Assembly: GCA_033063855.1 (NCBI GenBank)
Contig: CP093831.1
Span: 16,430,001 to 16,494,000, forward strand
DNA from: Smittia aterrima
Taxonomy: Eukaryota > Arthropoda > Insecta > Diptera > Chironomidae
Direction of reading: 5' to 3'
DNA: 64,000 bases
The translations under genes were made by a program, and so were the position numbers. The notes beneath the pieces were generated by a model that was not told where the DNA came from, ran no database searches, and saw only the letters and a list, made by a program, of their open reading frames with translations. The first letter of the stretch is position 1. Each line of letters opens with the position of its first letter. Below, in pieces: positions 34,481-49,400 of the stretch.

Positions 34481-37400
34481 ATGTCGCGCAACAAATTGTT
34501 TTGGATTACACTTTGCACGCTCGCGTGGTTTGTAGAAAGCGGAAATGGATTACAAGGAGTGCCAACATGGATGTAAGTTGATTCTTGATTCAATCATCTC
34601 TCCCTTCTCGTATTGAACGATCGCGGCTTATTCACGCTTCACGGCCATCGGACAAAAGGCGACCGTCAAACGCACACGACTCACTGCTCAAAAGTAAATC
34701 GATTGAAGCCAAGCGATTGATAATTTAAATTACAAAACAAGAGTGAAAACTGAAACAACGAAACATTAATTTAAATTGAATCATTTTTATGTTCACACTT
34801 TGCCTTTTCTTCTTATTTTCTTGCCTCATAAAGATTTTTCTTTATTCTCGCGTTTCTTTTCTTCTTCTTTACTCGTGCTGAAATGCTTTGATCGCATTCG
34901 ATTCAGAATTTGATGTTTGTTGTTTGAATAAATAATCAAATTACGGTCGATCCATTTGCCGAGATTGGCGCTTTGTGTTTTACAAAGAATTCATCAAACT
35001 CTCTTATCACTCACTCAACCTCTGGGCGTCTCGGTTGGTTTACAATTTACTCAATTCGTGGTAATTGATGAATCGCTTTAACTTCGGCACGAGTTCTGAT
35101 TTAATTAGAGGGAAGTGCGCGATAATTCCTCAAACTTCCTTGCAGCGTAAAAAAGAGAGCGTTGCCTTCGTCTCTATTCGAAGCAATCAATTAAAGATTT
35201 CTCGTTTCATTAACTTCCACCTGGCCCTCGAGTCGTCTTTTGTTCAAACTTTTCATTTGCTACGTTTATTCGCATGATGAAAGGAAACAATTATGATTAA
35301 CTTTTTCAATTAAGCGCTGCACGATATCGCTTTAATGAATGGAGAACTTTACAAAAGGATTAAAATTACAATGCTCGCGAATAGAGAAACAAAGAGATCC
35401 GAACGGATCAAGTTCGACAATAGTTCCTTCGTTTCGAATAAAACTAACTTTTGTACGAGTCGAATTCGCAAAATATATGACGAGAGCTCCCGCGCTCGCC
35501 TCCAGCAATTTGTTGAAACTTCTGAATGAAAACTTTTTTTTTTATTAATCTCAATCAACCAACGAATCTTAATGGCAATGATACTCGAACGTCTTTCTCT
35601 CTCTCGTACTGCGTCGTTATAGTTGTAATCGAAGCGGATCGCGAGTTGAAAATTATGGTTATTAAGAAACGATAAAAAGATTTCTCGCAAATGACTGAAC
35701 AGAAATTCTCTGGAAGGCTTTTAATTGTTGATTTTAATTGTTTCATCATCAGCAGAGCTCAGATCATATCGACAGCCTTCATCAAATTTATCTTTCATAC
35801 TTTGTAACTTTAAGCGTTCAATCGGATTTCGTAAAGTCACGACGACATTTCATTCGATTCGCTGCAAATAAATGCGAAGCAGCGCAGAAAGTCATTAAAA
35901 TTTTAATACTCAGCCTTTTGTGGTCCAAGTAATTATTCCATCGAAACTAATACTTTGAGCCACCACCGTCAAAAAAAAAAGGCAAATCAACGAAGGCCAA
36001 CGATTGAAGTGAACAATTAACCGCAAGAGATTGAAAACGATGGTCATCCCGCTGCCGACACGAAGCTTCTAATTTTTTTCTGTGCAAACAACTCGGAACG
36101 TTTTCGAAGTTGCTCGTGAAAACCTGAATCCATTAATGCAATGTTTTTATTAGTTATCGCTTTTCGGTCTTCCGCCTTCTTCTTCTGTGGTTTATTGTTT
36201 CCAAATTGGATTCATGAGGCCCTCCGAACACTCCTTTACGCATAATTCGTTAAATGGAACTTTAAAAAAATTCTTTCTCTGATGATTTATGAGACTTCAA
36301 AGGTAATAAAATGCATTCTTATCATTGAAATGTTTATTGTTCTAGTGTTTGAGAAGGGTGAAGCATCAGATGAGCAACAATATTCTGAAGACTTAAAGAA
36401 GAAATATTTTCATATTCAATCAGTTGAAAGGGTTACACAATTAATCAAGGAATCCCATAAGAAAAAATATTGAACAAAGTTCAATCCTATTAAGGATTTG
36501 AGTTTTTCCCTCGAAATATTTTTCCTTTTCTTGATTTGTAACAAACGTGGCAAGAGGGGGGACGAACAAAAAAGAGATTTGGGAATTGTTCACGTTGCGT
36601 ATTAAGCTACTTAGAGCTAGAGCATAAGACTGTGAACATTGTCGATGGATGGAGATTAAAATTCCTTTTTTGAGAAAACTCCACTTCAACAAGATCAATC
36701 TTCTGCTTTTTAAAAGATTTTATCTTTCCCCTCGGAGGATCTCAGGCTTCTTCATTACATACATGATGCTACTTCAACTTGTCTCTGTCTCTTCGTCGGT
36801 CAGATGAAAGAAGGCAGGCACAGTTGTACAATGCCCTACTATTATGTCGCTCTGAAATAAATAGTTTCACGCATCGTCTTTGCGGTTTCTTGTTTTCAAT
36901 TCATTCCGCAAAGTTTCCAGCTCGATTGAGAAATAATTGCACAAAATTACCGACGAAAGTTTTTAATTTTTTGTGTCTCTTCGTTGAGCATCGCAAAGAA
37001 ATTCGAGCCACGAGAAATCGATAAAAAAAAGCTGTCGAGACGGGAGAGAAGGAAATCAAACAAAGAATATTGTTTTCATGTCAATTCCCTGAGTCGAGCT
37101 CTCTCTCGAGACGATTTACCAGTCACAATGTAAGGTTGATCGATATGTTTGTTAAGCGGTGTCATTGTTGATGCTGTGACTGAGATTTCTCGAGTGATTC
37201 CTGGAATCAAAATGTAAAGCAATGCACTTTTTCCGCTCAATTGAATCATCCGGAGTTTCGAGAAAATGCTGCGTGATCAGGATTTTACTCAACATTGCGA
37301 GAAATCCTTCAATTCACTGAGCACTTCAGACGGGATTTGTTAACTCAGCAAAGTCAAGCAAGCAATCAAAACCCGAAATGAATTCGTTAACTACGCGCGA

Positions 37401-40400
37401 TGACTTTTTAATTTCTTTCAACGTTAAAGTAAAATTCGCAATCGCTCTTTCTTCTTGTCAACTTCAACCACTGTAATTAAAAAAGAAATATTGTTCGTTC
37501 TCTTTATTTATTTTGTAATTAGTAATCTTGAAATTCATTCCAGTCGAGTTGGGAGAGCGCGATGACGAGGAAACTATAAACAAATATAAATATCCATTTA
37601 ATAACCTGAGACGAAGAGCATTGCATTGAATTACTTCGCGAAAAGCTTCCTCGCGCTGTCTCCCGGGACATTAAGAAATTAACAGTTTATTTAACTACGG
37701 ACATTCATTTGGATGATGTATGAGCTTGCGAGTATAATCAGCGAATTAATTAAAATGCATTCAAGAGCTGAAGGAAATCTGAGTTTAATTAAAATTTATG
37801 AAAACCGACGCTCGACATCTGCACGCGGTGGCTTCATAAACAATCCTAAAAGATTGTAACGTCGACTTTGAGAGTTTTTGCTTTCACTTAGGTTCAACTT
37901 CCCACAGAGCAATTAGTCGCAGATTCTTTCATCGCAATCCTTAATGAAGCTAAAGCATCGAAGATCAATTGAGATGTTAATGAATTCGACAGACGCTGGG
38001 AGAAGCTCATCTCGTAATCTTGTTCAGCAAATCGTAAAAGTAATTCCTTCGATCGTAAAACGCAAGCCAAGTGAGCCTGGCGAGATCAAGCCTAGTTTAA
38101 TGAGGCTAACTGTCGAGCTAAGCGAGTACGCAAACATTCAATTTCATTTATCTTAAGTACGGCATCAGCAAGACGATGAGAAATGAACGATTAGCTAATT
38201 TGAGAAGACCGCCTACGACGACAGTTTGAGCTATGCAGATTTGTCAATCGAAAACTTGATTAAATTTCTCTTCTAAATCGTTTCAATTAATTGGTGGCGA
38301 TTGTCATAACTCAACTCCTAATTACGTTAATTAAATAACATTAAATATTCATAATTCTCGGTTATGTGAGGAACATAAAAGTCACTGACAATCGTAAACT
38401 CTCGTTGCGAAATAATTTTTATCGTGCAATCGCTGAAGTGAACAACTCGGAAATCCATTTAAGGAGCGCGTGCTGATTAAAGCTCCTTGATGTGAAACTA
38501 ATCAACGAATCGTTAAGCGATGTTCAAGACAAATCTTTTGACCTTTCACTGCTCAATTACGTTTCGAAAATCGTTTTGTTTATAGCAAAAATATTTTCGT
38601 TATTCGAGCAAGTTGCAATGAAAACAAGAAACAACGAACAGTTTCAATTTAATTAAAAGCGCAGACCACACAAGCTGGACGAAAGCCGATTCTCCCCTCA
38701 ATCGAACTGCGAGCAACGTTTTCTCAATCACAACAACCGAAATTATTTTTAATTTTTGCAGGAAGCGCAGCGCGCGTTGATTCAAAAACAGCGTTCGATT
38801 CGAAATGTTTCAGCGGATTTCGGTGATTATGCTTTTTGCGTTCGGAAATCGAGCTAAACGGTGCCTCAGCTGATAATCACCAAAAATTTATAGACTTTCT
38901 GACTTTTATGGTTTTTTGTAATTGGCATTTTCCGTCCGGTTAATTTTATGCTGATGTCGATCAATTTTAATCGCATCCGATTCGATCAGAAAATAAATTA
39001 TTTTCCATCGTTCTTATCAATTAATTGATTTATCCGATCAATTCAAAAGAAGAAAAATCATGAGCGATCTCGATTCTAAATTTATTTTCTCTAGTCGTCG
39101 TCCTCAACATCAAACACAATCGCAAGCAAAGAAAATCTGGATCGCAATCTTCTTAAATGTTTATTTTCTTATGTTTTCTTGAGTCTTGTTTCTTTTGCCA
39201 GCTCGTTTTCCAGTAGAGATCGAGAAATTATTGCAATTAATTTATCGCAATCGAAAAGCAGAAAGTAAATTGCAAAAGCGTTTATCAATCTGCAGGTTAT
39301 CAGAGTGAATGAGGTTTATAAACGAAGCCAAACAAGACTTTATTAATTCTGTGGAACAAGAGAGCTTAACCACCCGTGTTACAAAGCAATTAAATCTTAT
39401 TTAATCCGATCATAATTTCATCTTATCTCTCTTTCGTTGAACACGACGCGAGCAATGAAATTAATTCGAAGAGTCAAAATAATGTAACGATGTGATCACT
39501 CTAATTGTACGGTGGCAAGTTCATTGAGATTCGCTTTAAAGCGTCAGCCATTTGTCGACTCTTAACTGAAGGCTTTCGCAACATAATTCAAGAATCAATC
39601 ACAATTTTTACTTAGATTTGATCGATCAATCGATAAATCTTGATGGTCATAAGAGCCGCGGACAGTGAACGGTAAATTCTGGTCTTGAGAGATCTCAAAG
39701 AGACTTTCGTTTCGATTACAAAACCTCGGGAAACAAATGCTCAAAGCGTAAAGAAACCACGAAACTAGAAAAGCGATCGTAAAAGTAATAAATGGAAACA
39801 TCAATTGAGTGAACCGATCGAGAACTATAAAGTCAACGAGGAAATTGAAATAACAAAGCAAACAGAAACTTGCCCGCCAGCAGCGAGAGTGAAACTTGTG
39901 ATAATCAGACTTTAATTATCGCTCTCGATTCTCGTAATCGTCAGCCTTGAACTCAATAATCTTTTAGCTACTCGACTATTTCTCAAGTCGATAAGATAAG
40001 ATTTCGCTCAGTTTGTCTCTGACTTCAGTTCGAGAATGTTGGACTTCGAGAAATCGTTTTTTATCCAGCATTGGGAATTTCTTGTGATTGGAATTTTGAT
40101 CGCGTATTTCGTGCTTAGATTGCAAGATAATCGAAAGAGTTCACGACAGCAGCGACAGGTTAACGATGATGAAACGATAGAGAATGACGAACGTAGTGAG
40201 GAAATCGATTCCGACGACTTTGCTCCAGCTCTCGAGAATGTCGGGCATATTTCGTTCAAAGGCGCGACAAAGTTTCTTAAAGGTGGAGTTCAAGAGTTTT
40301 ATAGCATGGCGAGTGATCGACGAAGTATTCGAAAGTTCAGCAGTCGACAAGTTGACATCGAGATTGTGAAAAAGTGTATTCAAGCAGCAGGAACAGGACC

Positions 40401-43400
40401 GAGTGGAGCTCATACCGAGCCGTGGACATTTTGTCTTGTCAAGAGGTGAAATAATTAAGCCATTGTGCAACAAAGTATTGCAACCTCATTCGTTATAGCG
40501 CTGACGTTAAAATGCAAATTCGAGAAATCATTGAAGCCGAAGAGTTCACAAACTACAAGCAGAGAATGTCAAAGCAATGGACAACGGATCTAAAGCCTCT
40601 ACGTACAAACCACATTAAAGAATATCTCACTGAAGCTCCGTATTTGATTTTAGTGTTTAAGCAAACATTTGGCTTTAAGACAGACGGAGGCAAGAAAACT
40701 CATTACTACAACGAAATCTCATGCGCAATATCAGTCGGAATTCTCCTTTGTGCATTGCAATCGAGTGGCTTGTCGTCCTTGACCACAACGCCACTAAATT
40801 GCGGGCCTGCACTTAGACAACTTCTGAATCGACCGCGTAATGAAAAGCTCTTGGTGCTTCTACCTGTTGGATATCCCGCAAGCGACTGTGAAATACCCGA
40901 TCTCAAGAGAAAATCTCTTGATGAAATTATGGAAATTTATTAAAAGCTTCTCCCTTAGCTTCTCCTCAGAAACTGATTGAGAATAAAAGTTTTGTTGAGT
41001 TTTTAATTAAATTTCTTCTGATTTGACTAAAGAATTCTCTCATGCGAATGTCAACATGAAAATGAAATCATCATGAGACTTTAATTGCCGGTTATTGCAT
41101 CGTCTTTGATTGCTTGTTCGCTGTCATCGTTCCATTTCATTGAAAATTACATTTATCAGTTTCTCTTAATGCTCATGATGATGTTGATGTGAGGGAAGGG
41201 CAAAGGCTTCATCTCCCTTGTTGATGCGTGAGTTTTTTTTTATTAATGAATTTACGAATTTATCAGCGAGTGCGGCTCTCGAGGGAAAAGAAATATTCTT
41301 ACTGAAACAAAACCCGATTATTTTTTAATCAAATGGAGTGAGAATGCAAAGAACTCTTCAGTGACGTTTCTTTGTATATTTTTATTTTGTTTGAAGCGTC
41401 TGCTGTTTACTACGCCACTTTCAGCGATCTAAAGGAATTTCTCGATTGAAGTAAGAAGAATGGAATTAAGAATGAAATAACGAGAATCTGAAACTGCGAG
41501 AAAAGGAGCTTGAGAAACAAGTTCTTCTCCTACGACACAAACGAAGCAGAGCAAAGGCAAATACCACGAGAGCAGCAGCAGATTAAATAAATGAAAAGAT
41601 GAATCTTCACCGAAATAAAAGATTTCTTTACAAATCGAGCTTGCTTCATGAATAATTCTAATGATGTTCGAAAAGTAATAATTTTAATGTTTTTCTGATT
41701 TACTCAGTCGTTCGACTCTGCTTCATTTGAATAGAAAATTTATGAAGACTTAGCTCTCGAAAAAGCTTTTTACGAGAAGCAGCGGTTTTAATGAGGAATG
41801 TCATTAAAAAATGTTCTGACTTACAGCCACACGAAAAGCAACTGCAACTGTTACAAGGAAAACTAAACAAACGCTGCTAGCAGTTGCTCATTGTGCATAA
41901 AATTATCGGACGAGAATGAACTTGTGCTGAAATGATGTTTCGGAGATTCCAATTTAAATCCATTCTCTTCAATCCAGAACTTCCGAACAAGTCCCTTCTC
42001 TTCAATTGTGCGGTTAAAAGTTCTTTGCAATCGAAGGCGAGACAGTGAAATGCATCGAGCACAAAAGCGATTGTAAATAAATAAAATAAAACTCTGCAGC
42101 TCCACCGCTGGCACTAAATCAACTGTGAAGTTAAATAAGAATACGGAGAGACAATTTGTGCTTCTTTATTCCGCACTTGACAAACTTTCTATAGCAAAGA
42201 AAGAGGGAAATGCTCGCTCGAATGGTGAACCATTGAGGCTTGCGAACGAACAAATCACATTGGGCTCTCGCTTGCGTTTATTTAACTAGAAACAAGTCTA
42301 TTAATTTTCCTGATCAAATGTTCATAAAGATTTCTGCGCCTTCCGAATAGAAAGAAAAACTAGTTTACGACGCCCCGCCGAACTTTCATAGAAAACTTCA
42401 CTCGTTGCACGCGAAAAAAAGATTGTGAAGCAATAAATTATAATTTCAGTTGAAATCGCGGATTAAAGAAATGGAATTGCATTAAAGTTGTTTTTCTACT
42501 GCATCACAAGCAACAAAGCCAGAGAGAGAGAAGGAATCACAGGAGATTAAAGTTAAAATTTGCATAAACGAAACAATATTCATCGAGACAGAAACGAATC
42601 AATTAGCATAAGCGTCGAGAGAGAGAATCCATGAAAGCAGCTTATGACCGAGAAAAAGTCTTTTTTCATCGCGTGAAATTAAATTAACTCTTTCAAATGA
42701 CTCTGCTTTAGACAGGTTGTCTCTCAACATCAACGACGACAAATCTGAACAAATCAAGACAAATTTGACTGGCGACTGATCGGATGTGCTCACACTTGGT
42801 TGTTGTGTCTCTCAGATGAATTGCAACTGCTGAAATGACACAGCAAAACAAATTAATTCACATCAGACATCAGCTTTCTTCCTGTCATCATCGTCTGAGA
42901 TATTTTCACACAACAACTCGCCCTTTGATGTGTCGTCAGCTTCGCGTTTGCTCAAACGATTAACAAGTGCTCCTTCAAATGCGAGAAATGAAATGAAAGA
43001 TGATTAAACAATTTGTCAAATAAGCATTAAGTTAATGTTTATCGTTAAAAGTCGAAGTTGTTTGCACTGTAGAGTGAGTGGAGCTTTAGGCGGTTTCTCG
43101 AACGTTAATTAAAGATTTACAATGAAGAAACTTTTGCGATTTGTGTACAATCACAATAAAGACGACGATAAAAGGAAAACAGTTTTATTGAAAGCAGCAG
43201 ATGGTTTGCTCAGTAGACAGCTATGAATTAATTCGCAGAAAAGTTTGACGACGTTTTATTTGGAAAATTCCGAAAATTCATAAAAATGTTGTGTGAAGCA
43301 ATGTGGAAAGTTAGCGTTGAAATAAAAGTTTATAGCCGCTTATTTTTCTTGGTTCGCGTCCAAACATTGACGCGCAAAATAACGAAATTAATATTTCCGG

Positions 43401-46400
43401 AGATTATGACTTTCTCGTGAATTTTTTTTCTCACTCCTCATCTCGTCAAGACGTCGCAAGATATCTTGAGTGAAGCAACAGAACGAACATAAATATCAAG
43501 AAACCACATAAGCCCTCGCTAATCCTTTCAGCTATGCCGTCGACGAGAAATTATTTCATCTCGTTGACATTTGCTAGCTCCACTGCCGGTTCGTTGATGT
43601 TTCATAATGATTTCGACAAACAGTAGCAAATCAAACAGGAAAGTCAAACTATCACGAAAATGTGCTGCCTAACATGAATTTTAATCTCCGACCTTCTTCA
43701 TCGTTCAGCTAACTTGTGAACAATTTCGTAGAACGTGTGATTGATGAAGAGCCAGGAAGGGTTGAAGCATTGAGAGGAGGATTTTTTGCACGCCAGATGT
43801 TGACTCGAGCCAATTAGACTTAACTCACTTACTGCCGGTGATTGCTGAATGCAACAAGTCAATTTTCGTAAATCATTTTTCTCTCTCAACGTTTCAATCG
43901 GTCGTGCTGGGAAACGAGAAGCGGCGAGTTTACGAAAAACTGTTTTTACTCTTCGCATTGATGGAATGAAATTAATTTGAAAATCAATCGAGTCACGTCT
44001 GTTGCCACTCTCATGATCAAAAGCTGTTTTAATTTTCTTCCAATACAAATTTTTGATTGCTCATTCTCGCTGTCGGTTGCGAATTGATCATCAGCTTCAT
44101 TACACATAACAACTGATGAAGTTAAAGTGAGCGACGGAACAAAAGTGCCGCTTTGACAATTTGAACACTTTGGCTAATGGGTTGGAGGCCTAAACAGCTT
44201 AATATCTCATGTTGTGTAGAAGCAATCTATGTTGTGCCGCCTCCTTTCGCAACGCGACGATTAACGCAACACATAAAGTCACGTTTTACAAGCGCTCAGC
44301 TTCGAATAGAAACACAAGCTCTGGGCATATCAGTTTTCACGATGAAACGTCAAACTGAATGTTTGTCGGAAGGAAATGACGATGAGTCTTCTGGTCGCTC
44401 TTAATCCGAACTCCACACAGATTACATGTGTAAATTATTAATGACTCTCATAAATATTTATTTCACATGCTCGTGTGTGCTTGCTTTAGCGTAGCGATAA
44501 AAACAGATTCGTGCAGTTTACGGAGAGAGAGAGAGGGCGGAAAAAGTTTTTCTTTAATGGAAACCGCTCCTTAATAATAAAGATTTCAATTTACACTTTG
44601 TTTGACTGACAAACATATCACAATACAAATAATATTTCGTGGCTTTTTAATTTGACTTTGTCGTGGGCTAACATTTTGAGTGCAACATCTAACTTTATGC
44701 TTTTACGAGTAAATGGAACTGATTCTTCTAAAAACAATGCGAGACAAGTCTTGTGATTAGATAAAGTGATGAGTTTTATGCATTAGACACAAGTTTTGGG
44801 GAGAAGAAATGAAAAAGAATGAAGTGAGATGGTCAACATCAAGTGGGGACAATTTAAAAAATTTGTCACAAAATTATTTTCAATAAAACCATAAAATTAG
44901 ACTTTCACTTTGAAATGCGAAAAATTTCTAAAAATTCCATTCTATCACAAAATTTATGATTGTCCCGCAAAATATTTGAAAATATTGATTTTAAAAAATG
45001 CTTTTTATTGGTTTAAAATTCAAGAAAACGTAAATCGATGGGCTTAATGCATTTCGATGTTATCGGGAGAAAAGAAAAATTGACATAAATTTGTCATGTC
45101 GAGTCTCATTTGGTTTCGGGATGAGAAGACTCATTAATGTCTCATTTCGAGAGCAATAAAAGCATCGAATATCAGCGAATGCATTTGTCAACGAGACATT
45201 TTCTAATCTTCTTGTCGATGGTTGGGAATCTATGAGTTAAGAGCTTCGACGATGCTAGAAAGAAGAAGAAGACGACAAAAGAATTGAATTGGCGTCAACA
45301 TTTGTTTGCGGCCTTCGACCACAAATCTTCTTGATTGAATAAATAAATTTCTTTCAACATCCCAAACAAAAATCAACGAAGAGATTTCAGATTCACACGA
45401 AACGATTATTTTTGTGAATGAATTCGAGTGGAAAATGTCAAGCATAGGCTTTGTCGTTGTTTGATCGTGAGAAAGGTCTTAAAACAGATTCTGTTACCTA
45501 AGCCTTCAGTCCCTTACCCGGCAAATTAAATCTGACAATAGGAATGTCAGCAACTGCTACTGATTGAGTTGGCGGGCATTAAGTTGAACAATTCAAATCA
45601 AACTTGGAAATGTAAAATTATGAATCATAAACAATTGCACGTTTAGTTGATTGCGCAGACAAGAAAAATGGAAACAAAGTGCATAAAGTTTGTCAGAAGT
45701 GAAATCCATTATTCACAGTTTTATAAATAATTGCGACAATGTTAAGTGATCTGAAATATTCACAGCGATTTTGTCTGCGATTGCTTTGCCGCGTGACGAG
45801 CAATAAGAGGAAATTTATTTAGAGAAATTCCCCTCGACTGCAAGAATGGTTTGTGTTCGTAATGGGAGCTCACTTTCGATTGGGCAATCATCAAATCAAT
45901 TCATTGAAAGTCATGAGTTAAATTTTCATTTCATTGCTCGAAACACTTTCGATGAAATCGAGTCTTATTGATTTGATAAACGACTGGCAATTATCTCGGA
46001 AATGTTCGTTGTCGGTTCGACTTATTTTGCCAACGTTGGAGGTAAATTGTCCGTGAAACTAAGATTTTTCACCACTAAAGTGTCGCAAAGTGTCGAACGC
46101 TAATCTGCCTGTCATTGAGAAATGTCGCTCGTTCTCGAGGCGAGATTAAGTTCAATGAAAATTGTTGAAGCAAGAAATTTTCCAAACTCACGAGTCATTC
46201 CCAGGAAGAAAATATTTTCAAAGTTAATTCCATTTGAGAAATCTCTCCCTGCACCTTGCGAAAGAAAGCTTAAAAATCCAATTTCGTTCATCTCCCTCTC
46301 TCGTCACAGCTGAAGAGATTTGATTTATTGGCCGAGATCTTAGGAAATTTTGAAAGTGAAAGAAATTTTTCTTCACACCGCGAAGCGAGATGATTAAAAC

Positions 46401-49400
46401 GTCCTTAAGAGAATCTTTCAAGCATGACGGATTCGCTGTTTATTCTTGAGAAAAGAATTTTTCATCAAAAAGATACTTTAAAGCTGAAATATCAACAACA
46501 GTTTTTTTTCTTTGCCGACTGCACACATGCGAAACCGCATCAAACGTTTAAGCGATGCGATGATGAACGGGAAGCACGCGGAATAAAAAGTTGGCAGACG
46601 GCAACAGCAAAACTCAAATCGTTTGTTGTTGAGTTTAATTTATTTCTTTCGGTTTGATGCCGCTGAATATTCACGACGGAAAAGTTGAGCTCTGATAATG
46701 ATTTTAATGACTTTTTTAAGAAAAACTTTTCTTTCTCCATCCCGTCGAGCGCTTTATGAAACTTTATGTTGGCTCGAATATGTTAATCACATGAAATTGG
46801 TCTTCTCGACGGTTTCCTTTAAATCAAGCTCACTCAACAGATGGACAGAGCAATGGGAGATGGTTGGACAGATAAGGAAACTTTGATGTTTTTTCTTAAA
46901 TGGAACTGTCGCTAGCTCGCGTGACGAACAAATTGCTTCATTCCAAATTGAGTGAGAATCATTAACCGAAAAAATTGTTTATCGATGGGCGGCAACAAAT
47001 TTCCCATAACTTCGTGCATCGTAAAGTTTTCACATTTATGCTTGATAAACTTTAAGCTGTGCTCGTCGTGGAGTTGGCAAATATCTCGTCTAATAAAAGT
47101 GTCACATTATTCACTCGAGTCAGTCTTAAGGCAAGAGCACGTCGAGAGTGCGCCAAGTCTTAATTGCAAGCTCTGTGCTTTCCTTCTCATTATTCACGCC
47201 GCATTCATCAACATTAATGAACCATTGCACATTCAAGAGTTAGCAACTAGAAAGAATGCTTGTGGTTCATCCCAAGAAAGAACGGAATTTGCAAAATGCA
47301 CTTAAATCATTCACCGGCACTTGCATCAGCTCGTTCTCAGCTTGAAGCATCTGCCTACATAAAATTCTGATAAATAGAGAGGCCAGATTAAAACTCATAT
47401 TCGAAACAACGATGAGAGATTCGATCACAGCGGGCAGACGTGAACTCAAATTAATAATCATTAGTAGTCGATAAAGAGCTCCATCCGCCTTCAGAGAGTA
47501 AACACAATGGAAAATCAATGTTGAAAAGCATTTCGGAGGAACCCAAAGCTGATAAGATAACTCATTATTATTTGACATGGGCGTTGATATCAATTAGGTT
47601 GAGTGTGTTCTACAATAAAGTCGAAAATTCTGATGAAAACTAATTAGTTTAAGCCTCGAAGACTACCATGATGTCAATTATTTCTGTTTGCTAATTAATT
47701 TAATCACTGGAGCGGCTTTTAATGTTTTCTCTTTCTTTTTCTAATTGCAGGTGCTTAGGAATTAAATCACCGTTCATCGAGTTCAGAGCTGAGTTCGAGT
47801 TATTATCGAATGAATCGATATCGCTTAATGTCACAGAGAAAACTCCTGATGCGAGACAACGAAAGACTAATTTCCAGAACTTAGGAAACTTCATTAATCC
47901 GATTAATCGTGACGAGAAGACATTCAAAGGCATCAACAATACGACGTTTAGCCTTCAAAGTGATCTTCTCGATGCCAAAGATGCGAGAAAGCAACAAGAG
48001 AAACATTTGTATCAACTACAGCAGCAACAAATCCAAGAACTCCAACAACACAATCTTAACAAAACCACAACGAACAAAATTTTGATGGACATCATAAAGC
48101 CAATTGTTACAGACGAGCCCGCCCGTCAAGATCATTCAACGATTCAGATTATTGCAAACAGCAACGTTGACAACCACCACGAGCAGATGGCTAGCCGTCA
48201 CAGTTATCCGTACGATGATTCCCGGGACCGTAAAATCATAATGCCGCTAGCATTGAAGACAACTTTGATTGAACGTGAACGTCCAATGCCGACTCCTCCA
48301 CCCACGCTCGCTAAGCCTCAGTCGAACATCGACGACCTGAAAAATCATTTGCTGATGTTACAGAACTACAGCGACGTTGATAAGAGCTTCCAAAATAAAT
48401 TCGTTGTTTTCAAAAAGTCGACAACTGCCGCTCCAACAACTACGTCAACCACAATGCGAACCACGACAATGCCGTTCCCTATGACGATGTATCGAACAAA
48501 ACCATCGATTAACATCCCATTGCAAAACTCTCAGATTCTCCGTGATGTATCGTATCCATTTTCACGAGTAGAACGGGTAACCGTCGTACCGCAAGTCTTC
48601 CTACAAAATGATCAACAGCAACCTGACTCGGATGACGAGCGTGCGATGGAAGAGCGTCGCAAGAATCGAAAGAATGAAAAGAAACTGAAGAAGGAGAGAA
48701 AGCAGAAGAATAAAAATAAAGAGATGAACAACAAACTTCAAAACATGATACCGCCAACGTCAACAGCTGTGCCATCAGTGAAATCAATTCGTCGCGAACA
48801 GAGGAAAAGAGTTTATAACGCACAGCAGACGCCAATTCGATACGAGAAATCGCTGAACGGTAGTCAAGTGTTAATCGCGGGTAGTCGAACGACAGTCGCC
48901 TCTGATGCGCCATACATCATCAACTTGAATGATAATGAAAACCCTCGTAAGCTATCGCGAACAATCCGGAGTAAATCGCAGGGCGGAGGAAGAAGACGAA
49001 ACCAGCAAAACAAAATGCAACGCGATATTATAATGCCAATTGAATCGCCTTACATCAGCAAAAATCAGTCGAACGAGAAAATCGATTTAGATCCTAAGCA
49101 TTGCTATGACGTGAGTGGACTGAGTAAAGGGCAGCAAAAGATTTGTGAGCAATACACGAGCATAATGCCGGCCATTTCAAGAGGTGCTCGAGCCGCTATT
49201 CAGGTGAGTGGCGATTTTCTCGATTAGAGAAGCATGAAAATTGCGAAAAGCTTTTAATGCAATGTTGATTGGATCTAGAGAAAAAGCATTCGTCGGTCGT
49301 AAGATCAAAAGTAACTCGACTGAGGAAAAAAGGAAAAACCTCCACAGCTTTCGAAATGCTCAGAGGCTTTATTTTGGAAGCTCTCAAAAGAAAATTTCTC

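Noticed and set aside
36282..36473. 63-codon frame with a hydrophobic N-terminus in Wnt5 intron 1, possibly a small secreted peptide
   Set aside because: There is no TATA/initiator, no splice partner, no cysteines and no recognisable family; frames of this length are common here.
47267..47593. 108-codon minus-strand frame near the end of Wnt5 intron 1, hydrophobic in parts
   Set aside because: It has no domain, no membrane-helix pattern and no exon neighbours on that strand; treated as a chance frame.
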